Assembly (NCBI GenBank): GCA_039793685.1
Contig: JBDRAL010000095.1
Span: 99,444-163,443, forward strand
DNA length: 64,000 nucleotides
DNA from: JAAFHI01 sp039793685
GTDB taxonomy: Bacteria; Acidobacteriota; Blastocatellia; Chloracidobacteriales; Chloracidobacteriaceae
Direction: 5' to 3'
Shown piece by piece: positions 32,612-41,258 of this stretch (positions are counted from its first letter, which is position 1; every line of letters starts with the position of its first letter). Below the pieces are notes generated by a model, which had not been told where the DNA came from, did no database searches, and saw only the letters and a list, made by a program, of their open reading frames with translations. Made by a program: the position numbers and the translations under genes.

Positions 32612-34015
32612 ATGGAAGACAAATTGCGCGAAGAGTGTGGCGTCTTCGGCGTCTGGGGACACCCGGAAGCCTCCCGCCTGACCTATCTCGGACTGTATTC
32701 GCTCCAGCATCGCGGGCAGGAATCGGTCGGCATCGTGACGAGCGACGGCGAACGGCTGCACTCGGTCCGTGAAATGGGCCACGTCAGCGAAGTGCTGACC
32801 GAACCGGTGCTGGCGAAGCTCATCGGCCCGAACGCCATCGGGCACGTCCGCTATTCGACGGCGGGCGACGTGAGCGTCAACGAGGCGCAGCCGTTTTCCA
32901 TCAAGTGCCATCGCGGCGAGATTTCGGTCTGCCACAACGGCAATCTGCCGTTCGCCGATGAACTCCGCCACGAACTCGAAGCCGAGGGCGCGATTTTCTC
33001 CTCGACGAGCGATACCGAAGTCGTGCTGCACAAGCTGGCGCGCTCGCGAAAGCCGACGCTCTATGAAGCGGTGGTTGAAACCTTCAATGAAATCGAAGGG
33101 GCGTATTCAATTCTGATTCTGACGCCTGACGCGCTGATCGCGGTGCGCGACGCGCGCGGCTTCCGTCCGATGTGCCTCGGGCAACTCGACGGGGCCTATG
33201 TCGTGGCGAGCGAAACCTGCGCGTTCGACCTCATCGGCGCGGAGTATCTGCGCGACATCCAGCCGGGCGAAGTCGTCTACATCGACCGGAACGGCCTGCG
33301 GACGGAGCATCCGCTGCCGGAGCGCGAACCGGCGTTCTGCATCTTTGAACATGTCTATTTTTCGCGTCCGGACAGCATCATCTACGGACGCAGCGTCAAC
33401 AAGAGCCGGCACAAGATGGGCAAGCAGCTCGCGCGCGAGCATCCGGTCGAAGCCGATCTGATCGTGCCCGTACCGGATTCCGGCGTGTCGGCGGCCATCG
33501 GGTTTTCGGCGCAGTCGGGCATCAACTTCCGCTTCGGGCTGGTGCGGAATCACTACGTCGGTCGGACCTTCATCGAGCCGAAGCAGTCCATTCGTCACTT
33601 CGGCGTGAAGGTCAAACTGAACCCCGTGCGCGACCTCATCGAAGGTCGCCGCGTGGTGCTGGTGGACGACTCGCTCGTCCGCGGGACGACGAGCAAGAAG
33701 ATCGTCGAGATGATCCGGCAGGCGGGGGCGAAGGAAGTTCATCTTCGAATCAGTTGTCCGCCGACCATGTCGTCGTGTTACTACGGCGTGGACACGCCGA
33801 CCTCCGAGGAACTCATCGCGGCGAATCATTCCATTGAGGAAATCCGCCAGTTCATCGGGGCCGACAGCCTCGGCTACCTGAGCCACGAGGGCCTGCTCAC
33901 GGCCTGCGGCGCGGACGAGGGGTTGAAATTCTGCACCGCGTGCTACACGGGCAAGTACCCGCTGGCAATCCCGGCGCGCCCGGCGCGGGTCAAAAAGGTC
34001 GCGGGCGGCAAGTAG
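32612..34015 (+). CDS. purF: Amidophosphoribosyltransferase
   Basis: 467 residues including a short propeptide. MEDKLREE is cleaved before the nucleophile Cys9 (CGVFG). Ntn glutaminase motifs: LQHRGQES, GHVRYST, CHNGNL. The PRTase domain has the PRPP loop VVLVDDSLVRGTT. Cysteines at CIFEH, SCPPTMSSCYYG and KFCTACYTGKYP match the Bacillus-type 4Fe-4S ligands. It catalyses the committed step of purine synthesis. The frame is open to a GTG at 32525, but the propeptide argues for 32612. Confidence 0.97.
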   Translation: MEDKLREECGVFGVWGHPEASRLTYLGLYSLQHRGQESVGIVTSDGERLHSVREMGHVSEVLTEPVLAKLIGPNAIGHVRYSTAGDVSVNEAQPFSIKCHRGEISVCHNGNLPFADELRHELEAEGAIFSSTSDTEVVLHKLARSRKPTLYEAVVETFNEIEGAYSILILTPDALIAVRDARGFRPMCLGQLDGAYVVASETCAFDLIGAEYLRDIQPGEVVYIDRNGLRTEHPLPEREPAFCIFEHVYFSRPDSIIYGRSVNKSRHKMGKQLAREHPVEADLIVPVPDSGVSAAIGFSAQSGINFRFGLVRNHYVGRTFIEPKQSIRHFGVKVKLNPVRDLIEGRRVVLVDDSLVRGTTSKKIVEMIRQAGAKEVHLRISCPPTMSSCYYGVDTPTSEELIAANHSIEEIRQFIGADSLGYLSHEGLLTACGADEGLKFCTACYTGKYPLAIPARPARVKKVAGGK

Positions 34016-34022
34016 CGGGATT

Positions 34023-34094
34023 GGAGCGCGGACATCCTTGTCCGCATGCGTTTTCCCGTCGTGTCGTCGTTGGAACGCGGACATCCTTGTCCGT
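34023..34094. repeat. REP-like palindromes, two copies (GCGGACA type)
   Basis: GCGGACA-TCCT-TGTCCGC hairpins at about 34028-34045, and an almost identical copy at 34077-34092 truncated at its 3' side. Each is preceded by GGAGCGCG or GGAACGCG. They fill the purF to DUF4288 spacer. Confidence 0.85.
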
Positions 34095-34107
34095 TTGGGA
34101 GTCTGCA

Positions 34108-34572
34108 ATGGCGTTCATCCCCCAAGACGCGCGCTGGTATCTGGCCGACATCGTTCTCGAACATGTCATCGAGGACGATCCGCGCAACGTCGTTCACATC
34201 AATACGCACCTCATTGAAGCCGGGTCGCCCGACGAGGCGTACGACAAGGCGCTTGCGCTCGGGCGTGAGGCGGAGGATGAGTACCAAAACACGGACGACA
34301 AGCGGGTCACGGTCATTTTTCGCGGTCTGGCTTCACTCAACGTGATTCACGAAGAGCTGGAAGACGGCGCGGAAATCATCTACAGCGAAAAAATCGGTGT
34401 TCCGCCGGAGCGATTCGCCACCCTCATTCCTCCAAAAGAAGAACTCAACGTCTTCGCACCAATCACGCCTCGTGATGCCGCTGCTCCGAATTACACCGAC
34501 CGGTCGGTATGGAAGATGCTTCTGGAATCCGGCTTCTCCGGGGATTTCTGTTCGGCAGACAACGGCGAATGA
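34108..34572 (+). CDS. DUF4288-like protein
   Basis: 154 residues. It opens with RWYLADIVLEHVIEDDPRN and has a VHINTHLIEAGSPDEAYDKALALG segment, the pattern of DUF4288, a small cytoplasmic family of unknown role. Conserved strands IFRGLASLNVIHEELEDGAEIIY follow. A REP palindrome ends 14 bases upstream and no clear ribosome-binding site is visible (GGGAG lies at 34098-34102). It is followed after another REP copy by the interrupted gene at 34618. Confidence 0.8.
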   Translation: MAFIPQDARWYLADIVLEHVIEDDPRNVVHINTHLIEAGSPDEAYDKALALGREAEDEYQNTDDKRVTVIFRGLASLNVIHEELEDGAEIIYSEKIGVPPERFATLIPPKEELNVFAPITPRDAAAPNYTDRSVWKMLLESGFSGDFCSADNGE

Positions 34573-34586
34573 AACTGGGGCGCGGC

Positions 34587-34611
34587 TGGAGCGCGGACAT
34601 CCTGTCCGCAT
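34587..34611. repeat. REP-like palindrome copy
   Basis: GGAGCGCGGACATCCTGTCCGCATG: a GCGGACA/TGTCCGC hairpin with a shorter loop, 7 bases before the next ATG. Confidence 0.85.
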
Positions 34612-34617
34612 GGGTTT

Positions 34618-35058
34618 ATGCCGATCACCATCGCTATCATGTACCTTCTTCGTGATGAATCCGTGCCACGGTGCGTGACGTTGCCGCCCGAGGCGTACTT
34701 CGATCCGCTCGAAGACGGTGAAACGTATGAAAGAGTCGGAATCCCCCGGTTCAATGACGCCGCCGATTACCTCGATGTACCCGCCGACCGCCTCCGCTGG
34801 ACCGAACTCGTTATCGAAGGAACAGAAAACAACCGGCGGATTCGGACCGAGTTCCTCCCTGGCGGCGATTCCTGGGTCAGCCATCGAAGCGACCCGGACG
34901 GCTAGGAAGAAATCATCACGACAACCCGACTGTCCAAAACGGACTGGCACATCGTCCGCGTCTTTAAAACCGCGAATTCGCCGTGGACGGTCTGCCTCAA
35001 CAGCCTGATCGTCGATCAGCCGGATGGTTCGCAGCGGGAAAAGCGGTTCGATCAATAA
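34618..35058 (+). pseudogene. Conserved hypothetical gene interrupted by an in-frame TAG
   Basis: The frame from ATG 34618 reads 95 residues to TAG at 34903-34905. It then continues in the same frame without another stop for 50 more codons (starting EEIITTTRLSKTDW) to TAA at 35056-35058. The second half has protein-like composition and continues the beta-strand pattern of the first (RTEFLPGGDSWVSHR then DWHIVRVFKTANSPW). A recent nonsense mutation, a sequencing error or read-through are all possible. The family is not recognised; the product would be about 146 residues. Confidence 0.7.
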
Positions 35059-35060
35059 AA

Positions 35061-35215
35061 GACATGCGGACAGGATGTCCGCGCTCCCTCGATACGGATG
35101 CGGACTATTGTTTCAAACTCTTAAAGATAAAGAAGATAGCCCATAGTCGCAGCGCTTTGGCGAGGCTGTGGGAAACGCATGCGGACAAGGATGTCCGCGC
35201 TCCAGGCGCGCTCCA
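35061..35215. repeat. Two inverted REP-like palindrome copies in a 256-base spacer
   Basis: GCGGACAGGATGTCCGCGCTCC at 35066-35087 and GCGGACAAGGATGTCCGCGCTCC at 35181-35203 are the same element as at 34023-34611 in the opposite orientation. Together they bracket the interrupted gene. The rest of 35059-35314 shows no gene. Confidence 0.85.
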
Positions 35216-35314
35216 TATCCACGGTTAGGCGTTGCGGTGTTAGGGGACAGGAGTATGCTTTCCTGCTTCGGCAATGGCGTTTCAGGCCATTTCGCCGGGA
35301 AAGGAAGGCAGAAC

Positions 35315-36034
35315 ATGATTACCGTTCGCCATGGAAACGAACGCGGAATGACCAAAATCGGGTGGCTCGACAGCTACCACACCTTTTCCTTCAATCGCTA
35401 CTACGACCCGAACCACATGGGCTTTCACCATCTGCGGGTCATCAATGAAGACACCGTCGCGCCCGGCGCGGGCTTCGGTACGCACGGTCATACGGACATG
35501 GAAATCGTGACCTACGTCCTGGACGGCGAACTTGCCCACAAGGACAGCACGTCGTCCGAGGGCGCGACCATCCGTCCGGGCGAAGTCCAGCGCATGACGG
35601 CCGGGACGGGCATCCGCCACAGCGAGTTCAATGCCTCGCAGACCGAGCCGGTCTATTTCTTTCAAATCTGGATCATGCCGGAAGGGAACGGCCTGAAACC
35701 GGGCTACGAGCAGAAGTACTTCTCGCCGGAAGACCGCGCCGACCGTCTCGTGCTGGTCGCCAGCCGCGACGGACGCGACGGCGCGCTGAAAATTCATCAG
35801 GACGTGGATGTTTCCGTCGCGCGCGTGTCGGCTGGCAAGTCCCTCGACGTTTCGCTGCCCGCCGGACGTCACGGATGGGTGCAGACGGCATCGAACTACG
35901 GCGGAGTGACGGTCAACGGCGTCGCGCTCACGCCGGGCGACGCGGCGGCGATCACCGGTGAAACGGTGGTTTCCATCGCGGCGACCGACGCCGACGCTGA
36001 AATCATCTTTTTCGACACCGCCGAAGCCGCCTGA
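35315..36034 (+). CDS. Pirin-family cupin protein
   Basis: 239 residues from MITVRHGNERGMTK, with AAGGAAGG upstream. Bicupin with metal-ligand motif GTHGHTDMEIV and GIRHSEFN in the N-terminal domain, plus YFFQIWIMP. Bacterial pirins are Fe- or Cu-binding, and several have quercetinase activity or bind metabolic enzymes. The upstream frame stays open through a REP copy, but the SD decides the start. A palindromic terminator follows. Confidence 0.93.
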   Translation: MITVRHGNERGMTKIGWLDSYHTFSFNRYYDPNHMGFHHLRVINEDTVAPGAGFGTHGHTDMEIVTYVLDGELAHKDSTSSEGATIRPGEVQRMTAGTGIRHSEFNASQTEPVYFFQIWIMPEGNGLKPGYEQKYFSPEDRADRLVLVASRDGRDGALKIHQDVDVSVARVSAGKSLDVSLPAGRHGWVQTASNYGGVTVNGVALTPGDAAAITGETVVSIAATDADAEIIFFDTAEAA

Positions 36035-36087
36035 GCAATTTCCTGCTCAGGTGTGTGCCGGAACGCCTGATTTCAATGTGGAAAGGC

Positions 36088-36113
36088 GGCGCGGACAACG
36101 TCTTGTCCGCGCC
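36088..36113. terminator. Palindromic hairpin after pirin
   Basis: 11-base perfect stem (36088-36098 with 36103-36113) and a 4-base loop. The sequence GGCGCGGACAA/TTGTCCGCGCC is a variant of the nearby REP core, so a REP element may have been co-opted as terminator. No strong T run. Confidence 0.7.
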
Positions 36114-36266
36114 GTCATCATTTATCAGCGTCGCAATTCCGATTTTCCAGGCCCCATTCCCCGTCCCCGTTTTTTCACTGACCCTTTTGAACGCGGTTTT
36201 CGGCGTTGTACAGTAACGGTATTTCAGCCCGTTGCACTGGTTGTACTTTTTTCACAGGAGTTTTTT

Positions 36267-37361
36267 ATGAGCCGTTTTCAATTCGCCGCCATCGCGTTCG
36301 CCGGATTGACCTTCGTCATCCCCGCCGCGCCGGTCGTATCGTTCGCCGCCCCCGCCGCCGTGGCGCAGGCCACGCCCGAACAGATTTTTCAGCAGGGCAT
36401 TGACTACTTCAAAAACCAGCAGTGGCAGGAGGCCGCGCAGGCGTTCCGCCGTTTCATTCTCATGCGGCCCGACAGCGCCGTCGCCAACTACAACCTCGGC
36501 CTGTGCAATTACCGGCTGAAGCTCTATCCGGAAGCGGCCACGGCGTTTCGCGAGGCCGTCCGCCTGAACCCGAACTATTACGAGGCGTGGCTGCAACTGG
36601 GCAATGCGTACGACTTGTCGGGTTTCTATAACGAAGCCATCGCGGCTTACCGCCGGGCGTCGGGAATCAAGCCGGACGACGGTCAGCCGTACTATGAAAT
36701 GGGCGTCGCCCATTACGCGCAGCGGCGTTATGACGACGCCCTCGCCGCCTACCGCGCGTCGGTGCAGCGTCAGCCGGGCCATTTCAGTTCCCAACTCAAT
36801 CTGGGGCTGACCTACAAGCAGCTCGGCCGCGAGGAAGACGCCCTGGCAACGTTCGCGCAGGCGACCCGGGCCAGCGGGGCGACCGCCCAGCCGTACAAGG
36901 AAATGGGCGACATTTACACGAAGCGCAAACAGTTCGCGGACGCGAGAACGGCCTACCGGTCGGCCATTCAGATCCAGTCCAACTATTCCGACGCGCACCT
37001 CGGCCTCGGCAACACCTTTTTCAACGCGAACCAGTATCAGGAATCGTTGCCGCACTACCAGAATGCGGTGCGCTACGCGCCGAACTCGGAAACGGCGAAT
37101 CTTTATCTCGCCGACGCGTACCGGCTGCTTAAGGATTACCCGAATGCCGCCACCTACTACCGTGCCGCGCTCCAGATCGCGCCCCGCAATGTCGATGCCC
37201 ACTATTACCTCGGGCTGATTTACGCGGTTCAAAACAATCGCACGGCGGCAATGAGGGAGTATGAGGCGCTGCGTCCGCTGGACGCCGAAAAAGCTCAAAA
37301 ACTGCTCGGGTTGATCGGAAACGCCCCGGCCTCCGGCGACAAGAACAGCATCAAGAACTGA
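36267..37361 (+). CDS. Secreted TPR-repeat protein
   Basis: 364 residues with CAGGAG six bases before the ATG. Signal peptide to about residue 34 (VAQA). About nine consecutive TPRs of 34 residues fill 38-350 (for example PEQIFQQGIDYFKNQQWQEA; SAVANYNLGLCNYRLKLYPE). The solenoid is regular, unlike that at 18762. Likely periplasmic scaffold or envelope-assembly partner. It stands alone with its own terminator. Confidence 0.9.
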   Translation: MSRFQFAAIAFAGLTFVIPAAPVVSFAAPAAVAQATPEQIFQQGIDYFKNQQWQEAAQAFRRFILMRPDSAVANYNLGLCNYRLKLYPEAATAFREAVRLNPNYYEAWLQLGNAYDLSGFYNEAIAAYRRASGIKPDDGQPYYEMGVAHYAQRRYDDALAAYRASVQRQPGHFSSQLNLGLTYKQLGREEDALATFAQATRASGATAQPYKEMGDIYTKRKQFADARTAYRSAIQIQSNYSDAHLGLGNTFFNANQYQESLPHYQNAVRYAPNSETANLYLADAYRLLKDYPNAATYYRAALQIAPRNVDAHYYLGLIYAVQNNRTAAMREYEALRPLDAEKAQKLLGLIGNAPASGDKNSIKN

Positions 37362-37382
37362 CCCCGCAACCGTGCTTCCCAC

Positions 37383-37421
37383 AGGCGGCCCCCCGGTGTT
37401 TCCACCATTGGCGGGCCGCCT
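37383..37421 (+). terminator. Rho-independent terminator after the TPR gene
   Basis: Stem AGGCGGCCC (37383-37391) with GGGCCGCCT (37413-37421), followed by TTTTCG. Confidence 0.82.
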
Positions 37422-37494
37422 TTTCGCGTGTAGAGGGGACGTCTGGTCGCGCCGACCCGTTGGCGCCCACATCCCTTCCGCGAGACGTTTCCCG

Positions 37495-38622
37495 ATGACT
37501 TCAGCCCCTTCCCGCAACGACCGCGTCGATATCATCCGCGGCGTGGCCGTGTCGTGCGTCCTGGTTCTGCATTTCACCCTCGCCTTCGGCCTCAAAAACA
37601 GCCCACTCGGGACAATTCTTCCCGAGTGGCTGCTGCGCGGGCTGACGCTCAACGGAAACTACGGCGTGACGATGTTCTTCGTCGTCTCGGGATTTCTCAT
37701 CACCTCGCTTTCGCTGAGACGCTGGGGCCGGCCCGGCAACCTCGACGCCCGCGCGTTCTATGTTTTCCGGTTTGCCCGCATCATGCCGCCGCTGCTGCTC
37801 GCGCTCGCCGTCATCGTCCCGCTCGGTTGCCTCGGGATTCCGTTTTTTTCGAATTCCGACAACGGGAAAAGCCTTCCGCCGTCGTACTTTGTGGTCGCCG
37901 CCGGGTCGGTGCTGACCTTCTGGCACAACGTCCTGATGCAGAAAGCTGGCTATTTCAACTACTGCCTGAACATTTACTGGTCGCTGTCAGTCGAGGAAGT
38001 GTTTTATCTCGCGATGCCCCTGCTCTGCCTGATCTTGCGGCGGATCTGGCCGCTGGTCCTGATCTGTTGCGCGGCCATCGTCATCGGGCCGTTTTACCGC
38101 CGGGCGCACGTCGAGAACGAAATTTTCTTTATGTACGGCTACTGGGCCTGCTTCGACGCCATCGCGATGGGCTGCCTGACGGCGCTGCTGGCGCAAAAAT
38201 TCGCGTTCGGAGATCGAACGGCGAGGATTGTCCGTTTCGGCTGCGGAATCGCGCTGGCCGTTTTGTACGTCCGGGGCATCGACGGCCACGAAGTCTTCGG
38301 CTTCACCTTCATCGCGCTCGCGGTCGCCGGGTATCTGCTCGCCTCGGCGCAGGCCCCCGCGCCCGGCCCGGTCGGAGAAAAACTGACCCGCCCCATCCGC
38401 TGGCTCGGACGCCACAGCTACGAAATCTACCTTTTTCACATCATCGTGCTGGCCGGAATGCGGAACTTCGCGACCAAGGCGACCCTGTCGTACGGCTGGC
38501 GGTTGCCGTGGTTTGTCCTTTTTCTTTTCCTGACGGCCATCGTCGCCTGGGCCGTCGCGCGCTACGTCTCGGAACCGATGAACGCGGCGATTCGAAAACG
38601 ATTCGCGAAAACGTCGGTCTGA
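37495..38622 (+). CDS. Acyltransferase 3 family (OafA/YrhL-like) membrane protein
   Basis: 375 residues from MTSAPSRNDRVDII. About ten hydrophobic segments. Family motifs: RGVAVSCVLVLHF with the conserved His in the first segment, FFVVSGFLIT, FRFARIMPP, and YWSLSVEEVFYLAMP. WLGRHSYEIYLFHIIVL comes near the end. These enzymes move acetyl or other acyl groups onto cell-surface sugars, O-antigen or peptidoglycan. No SGNH domain is fused. The acceptor is unknown. Confidence 0.92.
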   Translation: MTSAPSRNDRVDIIRGVAVSCVLVLHFTLAFGLKNSPLGTILPEWLLRGLTLNGNYGVTMFFVVSGFLITSLSLRRWGRPGNLDARAFYVFRFARIMPPLLLALAVIVPLGCLGIPFFSNSDNGKSLPPSYFVVAAGSVLTFWHNVLMQKAGYFNYCLNIYWSLSVEEVFYLAMPLLCLILRRIWPLVLICCAAIVIGPFYRRAHVENEIFFMYGYWACFDAIAMGCLTALLAQKFAFGDRTARIVRFGCGIALAVLYVRGIDGHEVFGFTFIALAVAGYLLASAQAPAPGPVGEKLTRPIRWLGRHSYEIYLFHIIVLAGMRNFATKATLSYGWRLPWFVLFLFLTAIVAWAVARYVSEPMNAAIRKRFAKTSV

Positions 38623-38718
38623 CGCGGAAAACTCGCGGCGGCGCGAATCCGCAAGACAAGTGGCGGAGTCGTCCATTAAACTTCGCCGCATTCCCGAACG
38701 ATTGAACGGAGGCTTCCG

Positions 38719-39036
38719 ATGAACACTGTTTCTTCCGCGGTTCCATCACTTTCGCCAAGCCTCGCCATCGCCACGGACGAACGCGCCATCGCGCTCGTCA
38801 ACCGCTGGCTGCACCGGGAAGTCGGCATGGCGCTCAACGCCGCCGGGGCGACTTTCAATCCGGCCACATTTTGCTGGCACGTCCCGGTTCAACTGGCCTA
38901 CGGCGCGACCGGCCCGCTCGGTATCGTCGGGGACGTGTTCGTCCATGCCGCGACCGGGGAATTCGTGGGCGCGCCCGCTCCCGCCGAACTTCACAACCGC
39001 GCGGAAGCGCTCTCCGAAGTCTTCTTCATCTTTTAA
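38719..39036 (+). CDS. Small conserved-type hypothetical protein
   Basis: 105 residues. Soluble alpha/beta pattern: a helix near 20-36 (ERAIALVNRWLHREVGMAL), a strand region with WHVPVQLAYG, then GDVFVHAATGEFVGAP and an acidic helix at the end. The GDVxVxAxTGEV-like ending recalls PepSY or YIEGIA-like beta hairpins, but no family is assigned. GGAGG lies 9 bases before the ATG, which supports it as a real gene. Confidence 0.7.
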   Translation: MNTVSSAVPSLSPSLAIATDERAIALVNRWLHREVGMALNAAGATFNPATFCWHVPVQLAYGATGPLGIVGDVFVHAATGEFVGAPAPAELHNRAEALSEVFFIF

Positions 39037-39102
39037 TTAAAACTTGACGACGGTTTCTTGGTCGGGCACGTTTGAGCTTCCCAAACATCCTCAAGAACGG
39101 CG

Positions 39103-39342
39103 ATGGATGAACCGATGAAACCCGAAAAGGTTTATGAAGAAATCGTCGATTTTATCGCCGCCGGACCGACCCCGGCTCAGATTGCCGCGTTTCATCCATC
39201 GGATGCCGCAAAAGCGCGAGTCTTGGAACTGATTCGACGAGAAAAACGGAATGAGTTGAACGCCGAGGAACGCTCCGAACTTGACCGCTTCATGCAACTC
39301 GAACACCTAATGCGGCTCGTGAAGGCAAAAGTGCGGACGTAA
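39103..39342 (+). CDS. Small antitoxin-like helical protein
   Basis: 79 residues (an alternative ATG at 39115 gives 75). Almost entirely helical and charged: AAFHPSDAAKARVLELIRRE, then NAEERSELDRFMQLEHLMRL. From memory this matches a widespread small family often found next to toxin-like genes in cyanobacteria and other phyla. It directly precedes the AT-rich gene at 39371, 28 bases apart. Function as an antitoxin is inference. Confidence 0.75.
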   Translation: MDEPMKPEKVYEEIVDFIAAGPTPAQIAAFHPSDAAKARVLELIRREKRNELNAEERSELDRFMQLEHLMRLVKAKVRT

Positions 39343-39370
39343 TTGTGAAAATTTGAAAGTGAGTTTTCTG

Positions 39371-40027
39371 ATGCCAACTCATCCCGACTACTCAAAATTT
39401 GTTATCCATTTCACCAAAGAGGATGGACCGCATTTTGCTAATAGAGACATTGCACGCCAGACAGCCGCTGAGCGCCTGTTTTCGATTTTAGATTCGACAG
39501 TTCTGAAAGCTACCAAAATGCCGTGGAGTAAAATTAAAGCCTGTTGCTTCACGGAATGTACGTGGTCCAGTTTACTTGTTCATTCTCAACGATATTCACA
39601 GTTTGGGATTGGCTTCACAAAAGAATTCTTGTTTTCAAATGGAGGAGGTCCAGCCTTATACATTGCACCTCATCTCTTTCAGGCCCAGTCTTTTCATACA
39701 GGAGAGGAACTATTGCCATTTGCTCGCGAACTCTATGCTTTTATGACACCTTTTTATCCTCCCTACTCACCTGAACAGTATCAAGATGAAGTCCCTGAAC
39801 AATTTGAAACCTTTGTGGATTACACCCATGAACGTGAATGGCGCGTCCCACGTAATCTTTCTTTCTCATTAAATGACGTGGAGTTTGTAATCGTTCCTTC
39901 CGCTGAAGAGATGCGACGAATGTGGGATGCTTCGGATGAAATCCGAGAGGGATTGCCGGAAGATAAATGGTTATTCATGAACAATTACGAACAGATTGAA
40001 CGGCTTTGGCCGTCGCGCCTTCCATAA
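39371..40027 (+). CDS. AT-rich transferred gene, AbiGi/DUF2971-like
   Basis: 218 residues from the ATG at 39371 (a TTG at 39353 is in frame). Motifs: FVIHFTKEDG, a region with ILDSTVLKA, then ACCFTECTWSSL, SQFGIGFTKEF, and a late HEREWRVP. The order 'HFT ... CFTE ... GIGF.KE ... EREWR' recalls AbiGi and DUF2971 proteins, some linked to abortive infection; this is an impression. Composition is foreign: bases 39601-39660 contain 24 G/C of 60, against 42 of 60 at 40261-40320 in hisC. Likely acquired with the small upstream gene. Confidence 0.75.
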   Translation: MPTHPDYSKFVIHFTKEDGPHFANRDIARQTAAERLFSILDSTVLKATKMPWSKIKACCFTECTWSSLLVHSQRYSQFGIGFTKEFLFSNGGGPALYIAPHLFQAQSFHTGEELLPFARELYAFMTPFYPPYSPEQYQDEVPEQFETFVDYTHEREWRVPRNLSFSLNDVEFVIVPSAEEMRRMWDASDEIREGLPEDKWLFMNNYEQIERLWPSRLP

Positions 40028-40078
40028 AGGCAAGTTCACTTGACGCCCCGCCGGTCCGCCGGGCAGGCTTGGCGGGCT

Positions 40079-41158
40079 ATGCGTACACTTTCCGATCTCA
40101 TCAAGCCGAGCGTCCGGAAGCTGGCGGCCTACACGCTGACGCCGCACCGGACGTCCATCAAAATCAACCAGAACGAAAACCCCTTCGGCATGCCGGAATC
40201 GGTCATCGCCGAGGTCGAACGCCGCGTCGCGGGCCGAGACTGGGCGCGCTACCCCGATTTCGTCCCGGTCGAACTCAAGGAAACCCTCGCGAACTTCGCC
40301 GGGTGGCGGGCCGACGGCGTCCTGGTCGGCAACGGTTCGAACGAACTCATCCAGGCGCTGATGATGATCATCGTCGAGGGCGGGACGCGGGTCGTGTTGA
40401 GCGAGCCGACCTTTACCGTCTACCGGCTGATGATCGAAGTGCTCGGCGGCGAAGTGGTGAATGTTCCGCCGAAAGCCGATTTCGAGTACGACATGGACGC
40501 TGTCCGCGAGACAGCCGTGAACGCCCGCGCGGCGGCGGTGATTCTCTGCTCACCGAACAATCCGACCGGCAAAACCGTCGCCGAGAACGACCTGCGGGCG
40601 CTGCTCGACGCCTTCGACGGCTTCGTCATCATCGACGAGGCCTATTACGAGTTCGCCGACCAGAATTACGTCCGGCTGCTGGCCGAATACCCCCGGCTGG
40701 TCGTACTGCGGACCTTTTCGAAGGCAATGGCGATGGCCGGGCTGCGCGTCGGCTACTTTCTCGGCGCGCCGGAAGTGGCGATCGAGATCGACAAGGCGAA
40801 ACTGCCCTACAATTTGAACTTTTTCTCGATGGCGGCGGCGCAGGTGGCGGTCGAGCAGTACGAAACGGCCCTCAAGCCGCTCGTCGAACGCCTCGTCGCC
40901 GAACGCGAACGGGTTGCAGCCGCGCTCGCGGCGGGAGATCACTTCCAGCCCGTGCCGTCGAAGGCCAACTTCATGCTCGCGCGGACAACCCGCCTCACAC
41001 CGAAGCAGGTCTTTCAGGGCATGCTTGACCGCGACATTCTCATCCGTGACGTGAGCAAATACCCGATGCTGGCCGAGTACTTCCGGTTCAACATCGGCAC
41101 GCCCGCCGAAAACGATGCCGCGCTCGCGGCCTTCGGGGAAATCAGCAGGAGCAGTTAG
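40079..41158 (+). CDS. hisC: Histidinol-phosphate aminotransferase
   Basis: 359 residues from MRTLSDLIKPSVRKL. Class-I/II PLP fold: KINQNENPFG, GNGSNELIQ, CSPNNPTGKTV, IIDEAYYEFA, the PLP lysine in TFSKAMAMAGLRVGY, and RFNIGTPAEND near the end. HisC also often takes aromatic amino acids. No other his genes nearby. The last residues (SRSS) and the TAG stop come from a family B heptad repeat. Confidence 0.93.
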   Translation: MRTLSDLIKPSVRKLAAYTLTPHRTSIKINQNENPFGMPESVIAEVERRVAGRDWARYPDFVPVELKETLANFAGWRADGVLVGNGSNELIQALMMIIVEGGTRVVLSEPTFTVYRLMIEVLGGEVVNVPPKADFEYDMDAVRETAVNARAAAVILCSPNNPTGKTVAENDLRALLDAFDGFVIIDEAYYEFADQNYVRLLAEYPRLVVLRTFSKAMAMAGLRVGYFLGAPEVAIEIDKAKLPYNLNFFSMAAAQVAVEQYETALKPLVERLVAERERVAAALAAGDHFQPVPSKANFMLARTTRLTPKQVFQGMLDRDILIRDVSKYPMLAEYFRFNIGTPAENDAALAAFGEISRSS

Positions 41159-41254
41159 CAGATAGCAGTTAGTGGTTAGCAGTCAGAAAGGCCCGTCAGT
41201 GAAAAGTCACCGACGGGCCTTTTGCTTTACTAACTACTAACAACTAACCACTAT
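41153..41254. repeat. Family B heptads wrapped around a terminator
   Basis: GTTAGCA/GATAGCA/GTTAGTG units at 41153-41185 and inverted ACTAACT/ACTAACA/ACTAACC units at 41229-41252 enclose the hairpin at 41187-41222. Confidence 0.9.
41187..41222. terminator. Terminator between convergent hisC and rnpB
   Basis: Stem AAAGGCCCGTC (41187-41197) with GACGGGCCTTT (41212-41222), and an inner GTGA-AAAG-TCAC extension. T-rich on the plus strand. Confidence 0.9.
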
Positions 41255-41258
41255 TGAA

